33,436 bases of DNA. It comes from DATHYU01 sp033722675 (GTDB lineage Bacteria; Actinomycetota; Acidimicrobiia; Spongiisociales; UBA11373). The stretch's first letter is position 1; each line of letters starts with the position of its first letter. A program made the translations under genes and the position numbers. Below the pieces are notes generated by a model. It saw only the letters and a list, made by a program, of their open reading frames with translations. It was not told the DNA's origin and searched no databases. The stretch is from positions 1 to 33,436 of the forward strand of contig JAWVYO010000017.1 in NCBI GenBank assembly GCA_033722675.1, in the 5' to 3' direction. Below are positions 14,246 through 22,386 of this stretch, in pieces.

Positions 14246-14294
14246 GCGCTGGCCCGTTCGGACCCCTCACCACCTCCGGCGGCCCGCGGCCTCG

Positions 14295-15374
14295 CTATCG
14301 CCGGCGCTTCCGCTTCCGCGGCGGGCGCGGCGTGGCGCCCGAGGTGGGCGGGACGGCCGCGGGGAGCACGTCCTCGTCCTCGTCTTCGGTGATCTGGATC
14401 CCCTTGACCTCGAAGGCGTCGTCGTCGACGCCCTTGCGCTCGAGTCGCGTGCGGACCCGCTGCCACGTGTCCTCTCGCTCCTTCCACACGGCGAGGATCG
14501 GCGCGGCCACGAAGATCGACGAGTAGGTGCCCAGTCCGACGCCGATGAACAGGGCGAGGGCGAACTCGCGCAGGGTCGCGGCGCCCAGCAGGAACGAGCC
14601 CACGAAGAGCAGGCTCCCGATCGGCAGCAGCGATGTGAGCGAGGTGTTGACCGACCGCATGAACACCTGGTTCATCGACATGTTGACGATGGCCGACGCC
14701 GTGTGTTTGTCGCCCCGCTCGGTGACGTTCTCGACCACCTTGTCGAACACGACGACCGTGTCGTAGAGCGAGTACCCCAGGATCGTCAGGATGGCGATCA
14801 CCGTGGCCGGCGTGACCTCGAAGCCCGACAGCGAGTAGATGCCCGCCGTGATGAGCAGGTCGTGGAGCAGTGCGATGAGCGCGGCGACGGCCATCTTCCA
14901 CTCGAGCCGGAACGAGATGAACACGGCGACGACCACCAGGAACCAGAAGAGGGCGAACAGCGCCCGGTCGCGGATGTCCTGGCCGAACGTCGGCCCGACG
15001 GTGAGCCGGCTGGCCTGATCGGGATCCTCGCCGGTGACGGTCGCCAGCACCTCGACGAGCTCCTGCTCGGCGTCGAGCGAGAGCTCTTCGGTCTGGACCC
15101 GGACGGTGCCGCCCCCGGCCGTCGTCTGGACACGGGCGCCCGCCAGGCCGAGGTCGGAGATCGCCGAACGGACCTCGCCCACGGAGGCTCCGTTCGGGTT
15201 CTCCATCTCCACGAGCGTGCCGCCCTGGAAGTCGACGCCCAGGTTGAAGCCCCGCAGCCCGAGCGACAGGATCGAGACCGCCAGGAGGACTCCCGAGATC
15301 ATGAGCCAGCGACGGCGGTTCCCGACGAAATCGAAGTGGTTCTCCCCCCGGTACAGGGTGCGGAAGACGCTCAC
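14295..15374 (-). CDS. secF: Protein translocase subunit SecF
   Basis: A 359-residue inner-membrane RND-family subunit that works with SecD to drive the late steps of Sec export. The first membrane helix (about 24-42) is followed by the conserved LGVDFQGGTLVE motif, a periplasmic-side loop, then the five-helix bundle with TILGYSLYDTVVVFDKVVEN and the NTSLTSLLPIGSLLF region. The C-terminus is a long acidic then basic cytoplasmic tail ending in Arg/Lys. The start at 15374 overlaps the secD stop (ATGA), showing tight coupling with secD. Confidence 0.97.
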   Translation of the reverse strand: MSVFRTLYRGENHFDFVGNRRRWLMISGVLLAVSILSLGLRGFNLGVDFQGGTLVEMENPNGASVGEVRSAISDLGLAGARVQTTAGGGTVRVQTEELSLDAEQELVEVLATVTGEDPDQASRLTVGPTFGQDIRDRALFALFWFLVVVAVFISFRLEWKMAVAALIALLHDLLITAGIYSLSGFEVTPATVIAILTILGYSLYDTVVVFDKVVENVTERGDKHTASAIVNMSMNQVFMRSVNTSLTSLLPIGSLLFVGSFLLGAATLREFALALFIGVGLGTYSSIFVAAPILAVWKEREDTWQRVRTRLERKGVDDDAFEVKGIQITEDEDEDVLPAAVPPTSGATPRPPRKRKRRR

Positions 15375-16999
15375 GATGCCACCTCCGCCGGCAGACCCGT
15401 GGCGCCGCGGATGCTGAGCGCGCCGCCCTCACCGAACCTGGTCCGCGCCACCAGGGCGACAGCCGGACGGGTGTAGAAGTAGGCGACGAACACGTCGGTC
15501 ACCGTGGCGATCAGCAGCGCCAGGGCGAAGCCCTTCACCGAGCCGATGGCGAGCACGAACAGCAGCACGGCGCCGGCGAAGGAGACGGTGTCTGCGGTCA
15601 GGATCGTCCGGAAACTCCGCTGGAAGGCGTGGTCGATGGCCGATCGCAGGGACCGGCCCTTGTGGACCTCCTCCTTGATGCGTTCGTAGTAGACGATGTA
15701 GGAGTCGGAGGTGATGCCGACGGCGACGATCACCCCGGCGACGCCGGCGAGCGTCAGTGTGACGCCGCGGAACTCGCCGAGGAGCGAGTACACCGTGACG
15801 AGGATCGACCCGAACACGGTGAGACCGATCACGTTCACGAGGCCCAGGGCCCGGTAGTAGGCGATCATGGCGATCGCCACGAGGATCAGCCCGCCGATGC
15901 CGGCGACGAGGCCGGCGGTCAGGCTGTCCTCACCGAGGGTAGCCGACACCGTCTGCAGGTTGGCCGGGTCGAGGGCCACCGGCAACGCGCCGTAACGGAG
16001 CACCACCGACAGGTCGGTGGCCTCGGACTGCTGATCGTCGGAGTTCCCGAGGGTGATGACGGCCGAACCGCCACTGATGCCCTCGGTGGGCGAGACGTCG
16101 GCGGCCACCTGCGGGGCGGACTGCACGACGCCGTCGAGCACGATCGCGAACTGACGCCGCGGCGAGCCGAGCGGGAACGAGGCGAGTTCGGCGGTGGTCG
16201 CCTGGAAGGCCTGCGCGCCCTCGGCGTTGAAGTCGAGCAGCACCACCCACGTGCCGACCCCCATACCGCCGACGCCGAGGTTGCCCCCGCCGCCCCCCTG
16301 CGACTGGAAGCGGGCGCTGGCACCGGCGAGATCCGAGCCGAGGATGCGAGCGGGTCCGAGGTGATAGACGACCGACCCGTCCGCCTCCGACGTCGACAGC
16401 CACGCATCCCGCTCGGGATCGGGGATCACGGTGAGCCCCGTCTCCTGGTCGATGCATCCGGCCGTGGCTTCGGCACCACAGAACTCGAAGCCCTCGGGCA
16501 GGACGATCTCGACGTTCTCCAGCGGGTCGCCGACGACGGTCGTGGTGGTGGTGTCGCCGCTTCCGTCGTCCTCGGTGGGTTCGGGGTCGTCGAAGACACC
16601 CTGGTCGATGGCGGACTCGAGGATCAGCGGGCTGACCCCGGGGATCGGACTGATGTCGAAGACCGGGCGGAAGGACAGCTGGCCGGTCGTCCCGACGGCG
16701 GCCAGGGCCCGTTCCCGGTCGGTGACGCCGGGGAGCTGCACGAGGATGCGCTCGCCGGCGACGGCGATCTCGGGCTCCTGCACGTTGCCGAGCGCCTCGA
16801 TGCGGTCCCGCATGATCTCGACGGCCTTCTCGAGGACCTCCTCCTCGGTGCCCTCCGGGGCCTCGAGGGCGACCGAGAAGCCGCCCTGGAGGTCGAGGCC
16901 GAGCTGCGGGGTGGTCCCCGTCAGCTGGGTGAGGAGCAGGGAGCCCCACGCCAGGGTCAGGGTCACCGCGAGGGTGATGACGGCCGCGCGGCGACCCAT
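15371..16999 (-). CDS. secD: Protein translocase subunit SecD
   Basis: A 542-residue SecD. Membrane helix 1 is near residues 6-26, followed by the family motif LGLDLQGGFSVALEAP, the first external domain with EIMRDRIEALGNVQEPEIAV, a Gly-rich linker (QGGGGGNLGVGGMGVG) and an acidic Thr-rich insert (EPTEDDGSGDTTTTTVVGDP), then the second external domain and the C-terminal five-helix bundle with GVIVAVGITSDSYIVYYERI. It lies between yajC (3-bp gap, 16999 to 17003) and secF (4-bp overlap), the classic yajC-secD-secF set. Confidence 0.97.
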   Translation of the reverse strand: MGRRAAVITLAVTLTLAWGSLLLTQLTGTTPQLGLDLQGGFSVALEAPEGTEEEVLEKAVEIMRDRIEALGNVQEPEIAVAGERILVQLPGVTDRERALAAVGTTGQLSFRPVFDISPIPGVSPLILESAIDQGVFDDPEPTEDDGSGDTTTTTVVGDPLENVEIVLPEGFEFCGAEATAGCIDQETGLTVIPDPERDAWLSTSEADGSVVYHLGPARILGSDLAGASARFQSQGGGGGNLGVGGMGVGTWVVLLDFNAEGAQAFQATTAELASFPLGSPRRQFAIVLDGVVQSAPQVAADVSPTEGISGGSAVITLGNSDDQQSEATDLSVVLRYGALPVALDPANLQTVSATLGEDSLTAGLVAGIGGLILVAIAMIAYYRALGLVNVIGLTVFGSILVTVYSLLGEFRGVTLTLAGVAGVIVAVGITSDSYIVYYERIKEEVHKGRSLRSAIDHAFQRSFRTILTADTVSFAGAVLLFVLAIGSVKGFALALLIATVTDVFVAYFYTRPAVALVARTRFGEGGALSIRGATGLPAEVAS

Positions 17000-17002
17000 G
17001 GC

Positions 17003-17335
17003 CTAGAGCTCGTCCCCGAGATCGGGCTCGGGATGCTGGATCTTGTCGGCAAGGGCGCGGCGGACGACGCGGAGGCGGCCACCACCCTCGACGCCGAGCA
17101 CGGCGTACTGGTCGTCGAGGAACTCGATGGTGCCGACGATGCCGCCCACCGTCTGCACCTCGTCACCGATGTCGAGCGACGAGACGAGGTCCTGATGCTT
17201 CTTCATGCGGCTCCGCTGCGGGCGGATCATGAGGAAGTAGAAGAGACCGCCGATGACGACCGCATAGAAGACGATCGTCACGATGGCGTTGGAGCCCGAC
17301 GAGCCACCGTCGGTCTGGGCAAGGATCGTGAGCAT
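17003..17335 (-). CDS. yajC: Preprotein translocase accessory subunit YajC
   Basis: A 110-residue YajC with one N-terminal membrane helix (about 18-37, IVTIVFYAVVIGGLFYFLMI), the family signature RPQRSRMKKHQDLVSSLDIG, the DEVQTVGGIVGTIEFLDDQY region and an acidic tail. It binds SecDF and YidC in other bacteria. GGAGA lies about 7 nt before the ATG. It follows tgt with a 30-bp gap that contains part of a hairpin, and precedes secD by 3 bp. Confidence 0.95.
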   Translation of the reverse strand: MLTILAQTDGGSSGSNAIVTIVFYAVVIGGLFYFLMIRPQRSRMKKHQDLVSSLDIGDEVQTVGGIVGTIEFLDDQYAVLGVEGGGRLRVVRRALADKIQHPEPDLGDEL

Positions 17336-17357
17336 GGGGTTCTCCGGAGCGCGGAAG

Positions 17358-17376
17358 CGCGCACGTTAGGTGCGCG
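17358..17376 (-). terminator. GC-rich hairpin at the tgt/yajC junction
   Basis: CGCGCAC/GTGCGCG forms a perfect 7-bp stem with a 5-nt loop, and the tgt stop codon (TAA) lies across the loop. No U-tract follows on the minus strand, so it may act as a weak terminator, a pause site or an mRNA processing barrier between queA-tgt and yajC-secDF. Confidence 0.35.
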
Positions 17377-18508
17377 GTGGCGCAATCGTAGCGCTCCCCC
17401 GGCGGTGCTCGGTGGTCCGGGCCGACGTGACCTCGTCGCGGTGCGCGCCGAGCCTCCCGGCGGCGATCGCCGCTCGCGCGCCCGCGAGGACGTCGAGGGT
17501 GTACGCGAGGTTGTGGATCGACAGCAGCCGGTGGATCAGGAGCTCGTCGGTGGCCCGAAGGTGACGGAGGTAGGCGCGGCTGTGGGTGCGGCAGGTGAAA
17601 CAGCCGCATTCGGGGTCGATCGGCCGATCGTCCTCGGCGAACTCGGCCCGTCGGATCGAGTAGTCCCCGAGCCGCGAGAGCACCTTGCCGTGACGGGCGA
17701 GCCGGGTCGGCCACACGCAGTCGAAGAGGTCGCAGCCGCGCTCCACCGCGTCGAGGACCCCCTCGGTGTCCCCGAGTCCCATGACGTAGCGGACGCGATC
17801 CCCGGGGAGCTCGGCCACGGTGGCCTCGATGGCCGCGTTGCGGTCGTCTGCGGACTCGCCGACCGACAGCCCGCCGATCCCGAACCCGGGGAAGCCGAGC
17901 GCCGCCGTGCCCCGGGCACTGCGCGCCCGCAACTCGGGGTCGACACCGCCCTGGACGATGCCGAAGAGTGCCTGATCGGGTCGGGAGTGATGGGCGGCGG
18001 CCCGCTCGGCCCACCGCAGCGACCGCTCCATGGCTGCCTCGACGACCTCGCGGGGCGCCGGCAGTCCCACGAGCTCGTCGAGCACCATGGCGACGTCCGG
18101 CCCCAGCGCCTGCTGCACGTCGACCGCCCCCTCGGGGGTCAGCCGGACCGTGGAGCCGTCGTAGGTGCTCTTGAAGGTCACGCCGTCCTCGTCCACGTCG
18201 GGCTCGAGCGAGAACACCTGGTAGCCCCCCGAGTCGGTGAGGATCGGTCCCTCCCAGGCCATGAAATCGTGGAGGCCGCCCCGCCGTTCGACGAGGTCGG
18301 CCCCGGGCCGCTGCATCAGGTGGTAGGTGTTCGCCAGCACCATCGACGCGCCCACCGCCCGCAGGTCGTCGACGCCGACGGCGCGCACCGTGGCCCGGGT
18401 GCCGACCGGCATGAAGGCGGGCGTCGGGACGTCGCCGTGGGGGGTGGAGAGGATCCCCGTCCGGGCCGCCCCGTCGGTCGCCTCCGCGACGAACGAGACG
18501 GCGCTCAT
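17366..18508 (-). CDS. tgt: Queuine tRNA-ribosyltransferase (TGT)
   Basis: A 380-residue TGT, which swaps guanine 34 for preQ1 in tRNAs with GUN anticodons. It carries PTPAFMPVGTRATVRAV, the active-site motif ILTDSGGYQVFSL (Asp nucleophile region), GIGGLSVGE, and a zinc site ECGCFTCRTHSRAYLRHL with the downstream His in HNLAYT. Length matches bacterial TGT. The start at 18508 overlaps the queA stop (ATGA). The pairing with queA suggests a working queuosine pathway, but preQ1 biosynthesis genes are not in the window. Confidence 0.97.
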   Translation of the reverse strand: MSAVSFVAEATDGAARTGILSTPHGDVPTPAFMPVGTRATVRAVGVDDLRAVGASMVLANTYHLMQRPGADLVERRGGLHDFMAWEGPILTDSGGYQVFSLEPDVDEDGVTFKSTYDGSTVRLTPEGAVDVQQALGPDVAMVLDELVGLPAPREVVEAAMERSLRWAERAAAHHSRPDQALFGIVQGGVDPELRARSARGTAALGFPGFGIGGLSVGESADDRNAAIEATVAELPGDRVRYVMGLGDTEGVLDAVERGCDLFDCVWPTRLARHGKVLSRLGDYSIRRAEFAEDDRPIDPECGCFTCRTHSRAYLRHLRATDELLIHRLLSIHNLAYTLDVLAGARAAIAAGRLGAHRDEVTSARTTEHRRGSATIAPPRT

Positions 18509-19506
18509 GCGCGCTCGGCCAGCATGGCGTCACCGAAGGACAGGAACCGGTAGTCGCCCCGGAGGGCATGGCGATACGCCTCTCGCCAGCGCTCCCCCAT
18601 GAAGGCGGCGAGGAGCACCAGCAGCGACGTGCCCGGCGCATGGAAGTTGGTCACGAGCAGGTCCACGGTGCGGAAACGGTACCCGGGGGCGATGAAGAGG
18701 TCGGTGGGACCCTCCATCGGGCGCAACCCGCCGTCGGCCGAGGCCGCCTCGAGCGAGCGCACCACGGTCGTCCCGACGGCCACGACCCGGCCGCCCGACC
18801 GACGGGTGTCGGCGACGGCCTCCACGGCGGACTCGGGAACGCGCACGGTCTCGGCGTGCATCACGTGGTCCTCCACCCGGTCGGCGGAGATCGGGCGGAA
18901 GGTGTCGAGGCCGACCTGGAGCTCGACGCGCGCCATGGCGATCCCCGACGACACGAGACGGTCGAGCAGCGCCTCCGTGAAGTGGAGGCCGGCGGTGGGG
19001 GCCGCCGCCGAACCGATGCGGGTGGCGTACACGGTCTGGTATCGCTCGTCGTCGTCGAGGAGCTCGTGGACGTAGGGGGGCAGCGGCACGGCTCCCACCT
19101 CGTCGAGCGATCCCTCGACGTCCCCGTCGAACACCAGGACCGCCCGCCCGTCGGTGGGGCCGTCGACGATCCGACCCGTGAGGTCCCCGAACTCGACCCG
19201 GGTCCCGACCCGCAGGCGCCGAGCCGGCCGCACGAGTGCCTCCCACCGGCCGTCGCCGACGGGCGCCGTCAGCAGGGCCTCCACCGCTCCCCCGGTCTCC
19301 GCCTTCGTCCCGAAGAGACGCGCCCGCCGCACCCGGGTCTCGTTGACGACCAGGAGGTCTCCCGACCGGAGCAGTCCGGGCAGCTCGGAGAACCGGTGGT
19401 CGGTCATGTCACGGGTGTCGAGCAGCCGCGAGGCGTCGCGCGGCTCCACCGGCCGCTGGGCGATGCGCTCCTCGGGCAGTTCGTAGCGATAGTCGGCGGT
19501 CCTCAT
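18505..19506 (-). CDS. queA: S-adenosylmethionine:tRNA ribosyltransferase-isomerase
   Basis: A 333-residue QueA, which moves the ribosyl part of SAM onto preQ1-tRNA to give epoxyqueuosine. It starts MRTADYRYELPEERIAQRPV, with the family motifs DLLVVNETRVRRARLFG, ALVRPARRLRVGT, YQTVYA, SAAAPTAGLHFTEALL, and FHAPGTSLLVLLAAFMG. The start at 19506 was chosen because the conserved N-terminus begins there; the frame stays open upstream, but that part is Arg-rich with no family resemblance. It is the first gene of the queA-tgt pair and is divergent from the cyclase gene across a 194-bp intergenic region with no clear promoter. Confidence 0.96.
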   Translation of the reverse strand: MRTADYRYELPEERIAQRPVEPRDASRLLDTRDMTDHRFSELPGLLRSGDLLVVNETRVRRARLFGTKAETGGAVEALLTAPVGDGRWEALVRPARRLRVGTRVEFGDLTGRIVDGPTDGRAVLVFDGDVEGSLDEVGAVPLPPYVHELLDDDERYQTVYATRIGSAAAPTAGLHFTEALLDRLVSSGIAMARVELQVGLDTFRPISADRVEDHVMHAETVRVPESAVEAVADTRRSGGRVVAVGTTVVRSLEAASADGGLRPMEGPTDLFIAPGYRFRTVDLLVTNFHAPGTSLLVLLAAFMGERWREAYRHALRGDYRFLSFGDAMLAERA

Positions 19507-19700
19507 CCGCCGGGATGGTGCCACGGCTCGACGGTCGGCCACGAGGTCGGCGGCCTCCCGCCCGGCCCGCGTTCCCGCCGACTCCCCCGCCGGAGCAGGT
19601 CCGTCGATACACCGGCGGCGCGCCTGCGGGAGCGAGACGGCCCCGACGCGCGGGGAGCGGGCCGCCGATCGATCCGGCGGCCGTTCGATAAGGTTCCTCG

Positions 19701-21452
19701 ATGTCGGACACCTCGCGGCGCCTCTCCACGATCCTGATCGCAGACCTCGTCGGCTTCTCGCGGATGGTCGCCGAGGACGCCGACGGGACCCTCGCCGCGG
19801 TCCGCGCCCATCGCAATGCACTGGATCCCGTCATCCTCAACCACGGCGGACGGGTCGTGAAGGGCACCGGAGACGGATTCATCGCCGAGTTCTCGTCCGC
19901 CGGCGCCGCCGTCGGGGCCGCTCGAGAGATCCAGGAGACGATGGGGGCTCGCGCCGACGCCCTGCCCGACTCGCGTCGGATGCTCCTGCGGATCGGCATC
20001 AACCTCGGCGACGTCGTCGAAGACGAGTCCGGCGACCTGTTCGGAGACGGTGTCAACGTCGCGGCGCGCATCGAGCCGATGGCGCCACCAGGAGGCATCG
20101 CCGTCACCGATGCGGTGCGGCAGGCGATCCAGGGCTCGTCGACGGTCGACTTCACCGACACCGGCGAGCACGAACTGAAGAACATCACCCGTCCGGTGCG
20201 GATCTGGACGTGGGGCGATGAGGCGCAGGACGCTGCGATCGACGGCACGGCGCACCGGCCGTCCGTGGCGACGATCGCCGTGATGCCCTTCGAGAACATG
20301 AGCGGCGACGTCGAACAGGAGTACTTCTCCGACGGGATCACCCAGGACCTCATCACGGCACTGTCCTACGACCGCAGCCTCGGGGTCGTGGCGAGGAACT
20401 CGACGTTCGCGTACAAGAGCGGGGGCGTCGACGTGCGCACGATCGCCCGCGACCTCGACGCCACCCACGTGGTCGAGGGCAGTGTCCGACGGGCAGGCGG
20501 ACGGATCCGGGTCACGGCCCAGCTGATCGACGCCGAGTCCGGCCACCACATCTGGGCGGAGCAGTACGACCGGGAGATGGCCGACGTCTTCGACCTCCAG
20601 GACGAGCTCGTCGAGTCGATCGCCACCAGGATTCGGCCCACCCTGCGGGACCGGGCGAGCAGCCGGCAGGCATCTCGGGGTGTCTCCGTGCTCGATGCGT
20701 GGGACCTGTCACAGCAGGGTTGGTTCCACGTCAACCGGCACACGACGGACGGATTCCTCACCGCCGCCGAACTCTTCGAGCGCGCCGAAGCGATGGACCC
20801 CGGCTTCGCAGGGGCACCGGCAGGGGCGGCGATGGCCTGGAGCTCGCTCGCGTTCGGCGGATGGCGCCACCCGGGCATCAACCCGTGGACTCGAGCCGCG
20901 GAGGCGGCCGAACGGGCCTATGCCCTCGACCCCGACGACCACGACGCCCTCGTCGCCATGTCGTTGGTGAAGTCACTCCGGGGCGACGTCGGTGCGGGAG
21001 AGCGGCTGGCGCGGCGGGCCGTCGAACTGAATCCGTTCGCGGGACTCTCGTACCACGTCCTCGGCATCGCCCTCTTCCTCTCTGGACGGGTCGACGAGGC
21101 GGTCCAGGTCCAGACCAAGGCCTGGAGGCTCGCCCGACACGAGCCGTGGCGATACGACGTCGCGAACGACCTCGCATGGAGCCACTACCTCCTTCGCAAC
21201 CACGAGGCCGCCGCGCGATGGGGCTCACAGGCCGTGTCGCTCGCCGACGACTTCCTCCAGTCCCACATCATCCTCGCCGCGGCGTTCGGCCAGATCGGCG
21301 ACCCCGAATCGGCAGCCGAGCACGCCGGGAGGGTCCTCGAACACCGGCCCGGCTTCCGGGCGACCGGCTACCGCTCCCGCCTCTTCCTCACCCGTGCCGA
21401 GGACCGCGACCACGTCGTCGACGGCCTGCGGAAGGCCGGTCTCCCCGGCTGA
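19701..21452 (+). CDS. Class III adenylate/guanylate cyclase with TolB-like and TPR domains
   Basis: A 583-residue soluble protein. Residues 1-180 form a class III nucleotide cyclase domain: metal Asp15 in ILIADLVGFSRM, Lys54 and metal Asp58 in VVKGTGDGF, Asp116, and the Asn119/Arg123 pair in GDGVNVAARIE, so the active site looks complete. Residues about 185-320 form a TolB/FlgO-like domain (IAVMPFENMSGDVEQEYFSD, then VEGSVRRAGGRIRVTAQLID). The rest is TPR-type helical repeats. No membrane helix is evident. It should make cAMP (or cGMP) in the cytosol; the signal is unknown. It is on the opposite strand from both neighbours and interrupts the conserved ruvB-to-queA order, so it is probably an insertion. 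Confidence 0.93.
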   Translation: MSDTSRRLSTILIADLVGFSRMVAEDADGTLAAVRAHRNALDPVILNHGGRVVKGTGDGFIAEFSSAGAAVGAAREIQETMGARADALPDSRRMLLRIGINLGDVVEDESGDLFGDGVNVAARIEPMAPPGGIAVTDAVRQAIQGSSTVDFTDTGEHELKNITRPVRIWTWGDEAQDAAIDGTAHRPSVATIAVMPFENMSGDVEQEYFSDGITQDLITALSYDRSLGVVARNSTFAYKSGGVDVRTIARDLDATHVVEGSVRRAGGRIRVTAQLIDAESGHHIWAEQYDREMADVFDLQDELVESIATRIRPTLRDRASSRQASRGVSVLDAWDLSQQGWFHVNRHTTDGFLTAAELFERAEAMDPGFAGAPAGAAMAWSSLAFGGWRHPGINPWTRAAEAAERAYALDPDDHDALVAMSLVKSLRGDVGAGERLARRAVELNPFAGLSYHVLGIALFLSGRVDEAVQVQTKAWRLARHEPWRYDVANDLAWSHYLLRNHEAAARWGSQAVSLADDFLQSHIILAAAFGQIGDPESAAEHAGRVLEHRPGFRATGYRSRLFLTRAEDRDHVVDGLRKAGLPG

Positions 21453-21455
21453 CGA

Positions 21456-21496
21456 CCGACTCGGGTCGGCGGAGTCCCGGGGAACCCATCGGTGGG
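21456..21496. terminator. Two short hairpins between converging genes
   Basis: CCGAC-TCGG-GTCGG (21456-21469) and CCCA-TCGG-TGGG (21485-21496) follow the cyclase stop, facing the 3' end of the phosphotransferase gene. They could serve as a bidirectional terminator region; the stems are short and there is no U-tract. Confidence 0.3.
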
Positions 21497-21555
21497 CCGC
21501 TGCGCAACCTTCTCCCCCGACCATGCCAGACACGAGACGCCGACGAGCGGCGCCA

Positions 21556-22386
21556 TCACCCGACCGTCGCCGCGAGCCGCTCCACCGCACCGGGGAAGGT
21601 GCCGGGGGCGAGATGCTCGATCGCCGCGCCCCAGGCGCCGGCGTGGAGCCGCCGCATCGCGACGAACCGTTCCAGCCGCTCGACGTCGACGGCGCCGTAG
21701 GCCCGTACGGCCGCCCGTCCGTCGAACCTGCCCGTCGTGGCGAGACAGGCGAGATCCCACTCCGGCGGGCCCGCCCAGGCGTCCTCGAGGTCCGACCACC
21801 TGGGCCCGGTCGACGTCATCAACAGATTGCCGGGGTGGGCGTCGCCGTGGACGGTCGGGAGCGGACCGCCGAGATCGAGCGAGGTCCACCGCTCGTCCAG
21901 GACTCCCCGAAGACGGTCGGTGGCCCCTCCGAGCCGCTCGCCGAGCAGGTCGAGGATTCGCTGCACGTCGAACCACGGTGTGGCGGTGCCGGTGGGGCCC
22001 CGGTAGTCGGCGAGGGCGGCGTGCAGGTCGGCGAGCGCCCGACCGGTCGTGGCGGCGTCGGGCCCGGCGGGGTCGTGGGCGACGTGGTCCCACAGAGTGA
22101 TGACCAGGCCGCGAGACGTGTGGGGTCCCGGATCGACCTCCGACGCCGGTGCCACGCCCACACCGTGCGACGCCGCGTGACGAGCGATCGTCAGTTCCCG
22201 CCGGGCCTGGACCTCCGGGTCGCCCCGCACCTCGGCCGTCACGGTCGCCACCCGTGCCACGACGGGGCCCACCCGCACGTTCACGTTGGCGAGGTCGCGC
22301 AGCACCACGTGACCGCCCGTGGGCAGCCCCAGCCGGGGCGCGAGGTCGGCGACGGCGGCGACCGCTGCGGGCGCCCGTCCGGTCAC
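21556..22386 (-). CDS. Aminoglycoside phosphotransferase-family kinase-like protein
   Basis: A 276-residue APH-fold protein. The catalytic motif TVHGDAHPGNLLM places His180, Asp182 and Asn187, and the metal-binding region WSDLEDAWAGPPEWDLA follows (Asp199/Asp202). The N-terminal lobe is less typical. Members of this large family phosphorylate antibiotics, sugars, choline or other small molecules, so no substrate can be named. The GTG start at 22386 overlaps the ruvB stop (GTGA), so it is translationally coupled to ruvB, an unusual partner. Resistance function should not be assumed. Confidence 0.88.
   Translation of the reverse strand: MTGRAPAAVAAVADLAPRLGLPTGGHVVLRDLANVNVRVGPVVARVATVTAEVRGDPEVQARRELTIARHAASHGVGVAPASEVDPGPHTSRGLVITLWDHVAHDPAGPDAATTGRALADLHAALADYRGPTGTATPWFDVQRILDLLGERLGGATDRLRGVLDERWTSLDLGGPLPTVHGDAHPGNLLMTSTGPRWSDLEDAWAGPPEWDLACLATTGRFDGRAAVRAYGAVDVERLERFVAMRRLHAGAWGAAIEHLAPGTFPGAVERLAATVG

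Noticed and set aside
15629..18553. Very long plus-strand frame opposite secD-yajC-tgt
   Set aside because: It lies opposite three well-supported genes and looks like the GC-rich shadow of their codons.
21556..22386. Calling the phosphotransferase an antibiotic-resistance gene
   Set aside because: The APH fold covers many kinases with other substrates; nothing in the sequence or context points to aminoglycosides.
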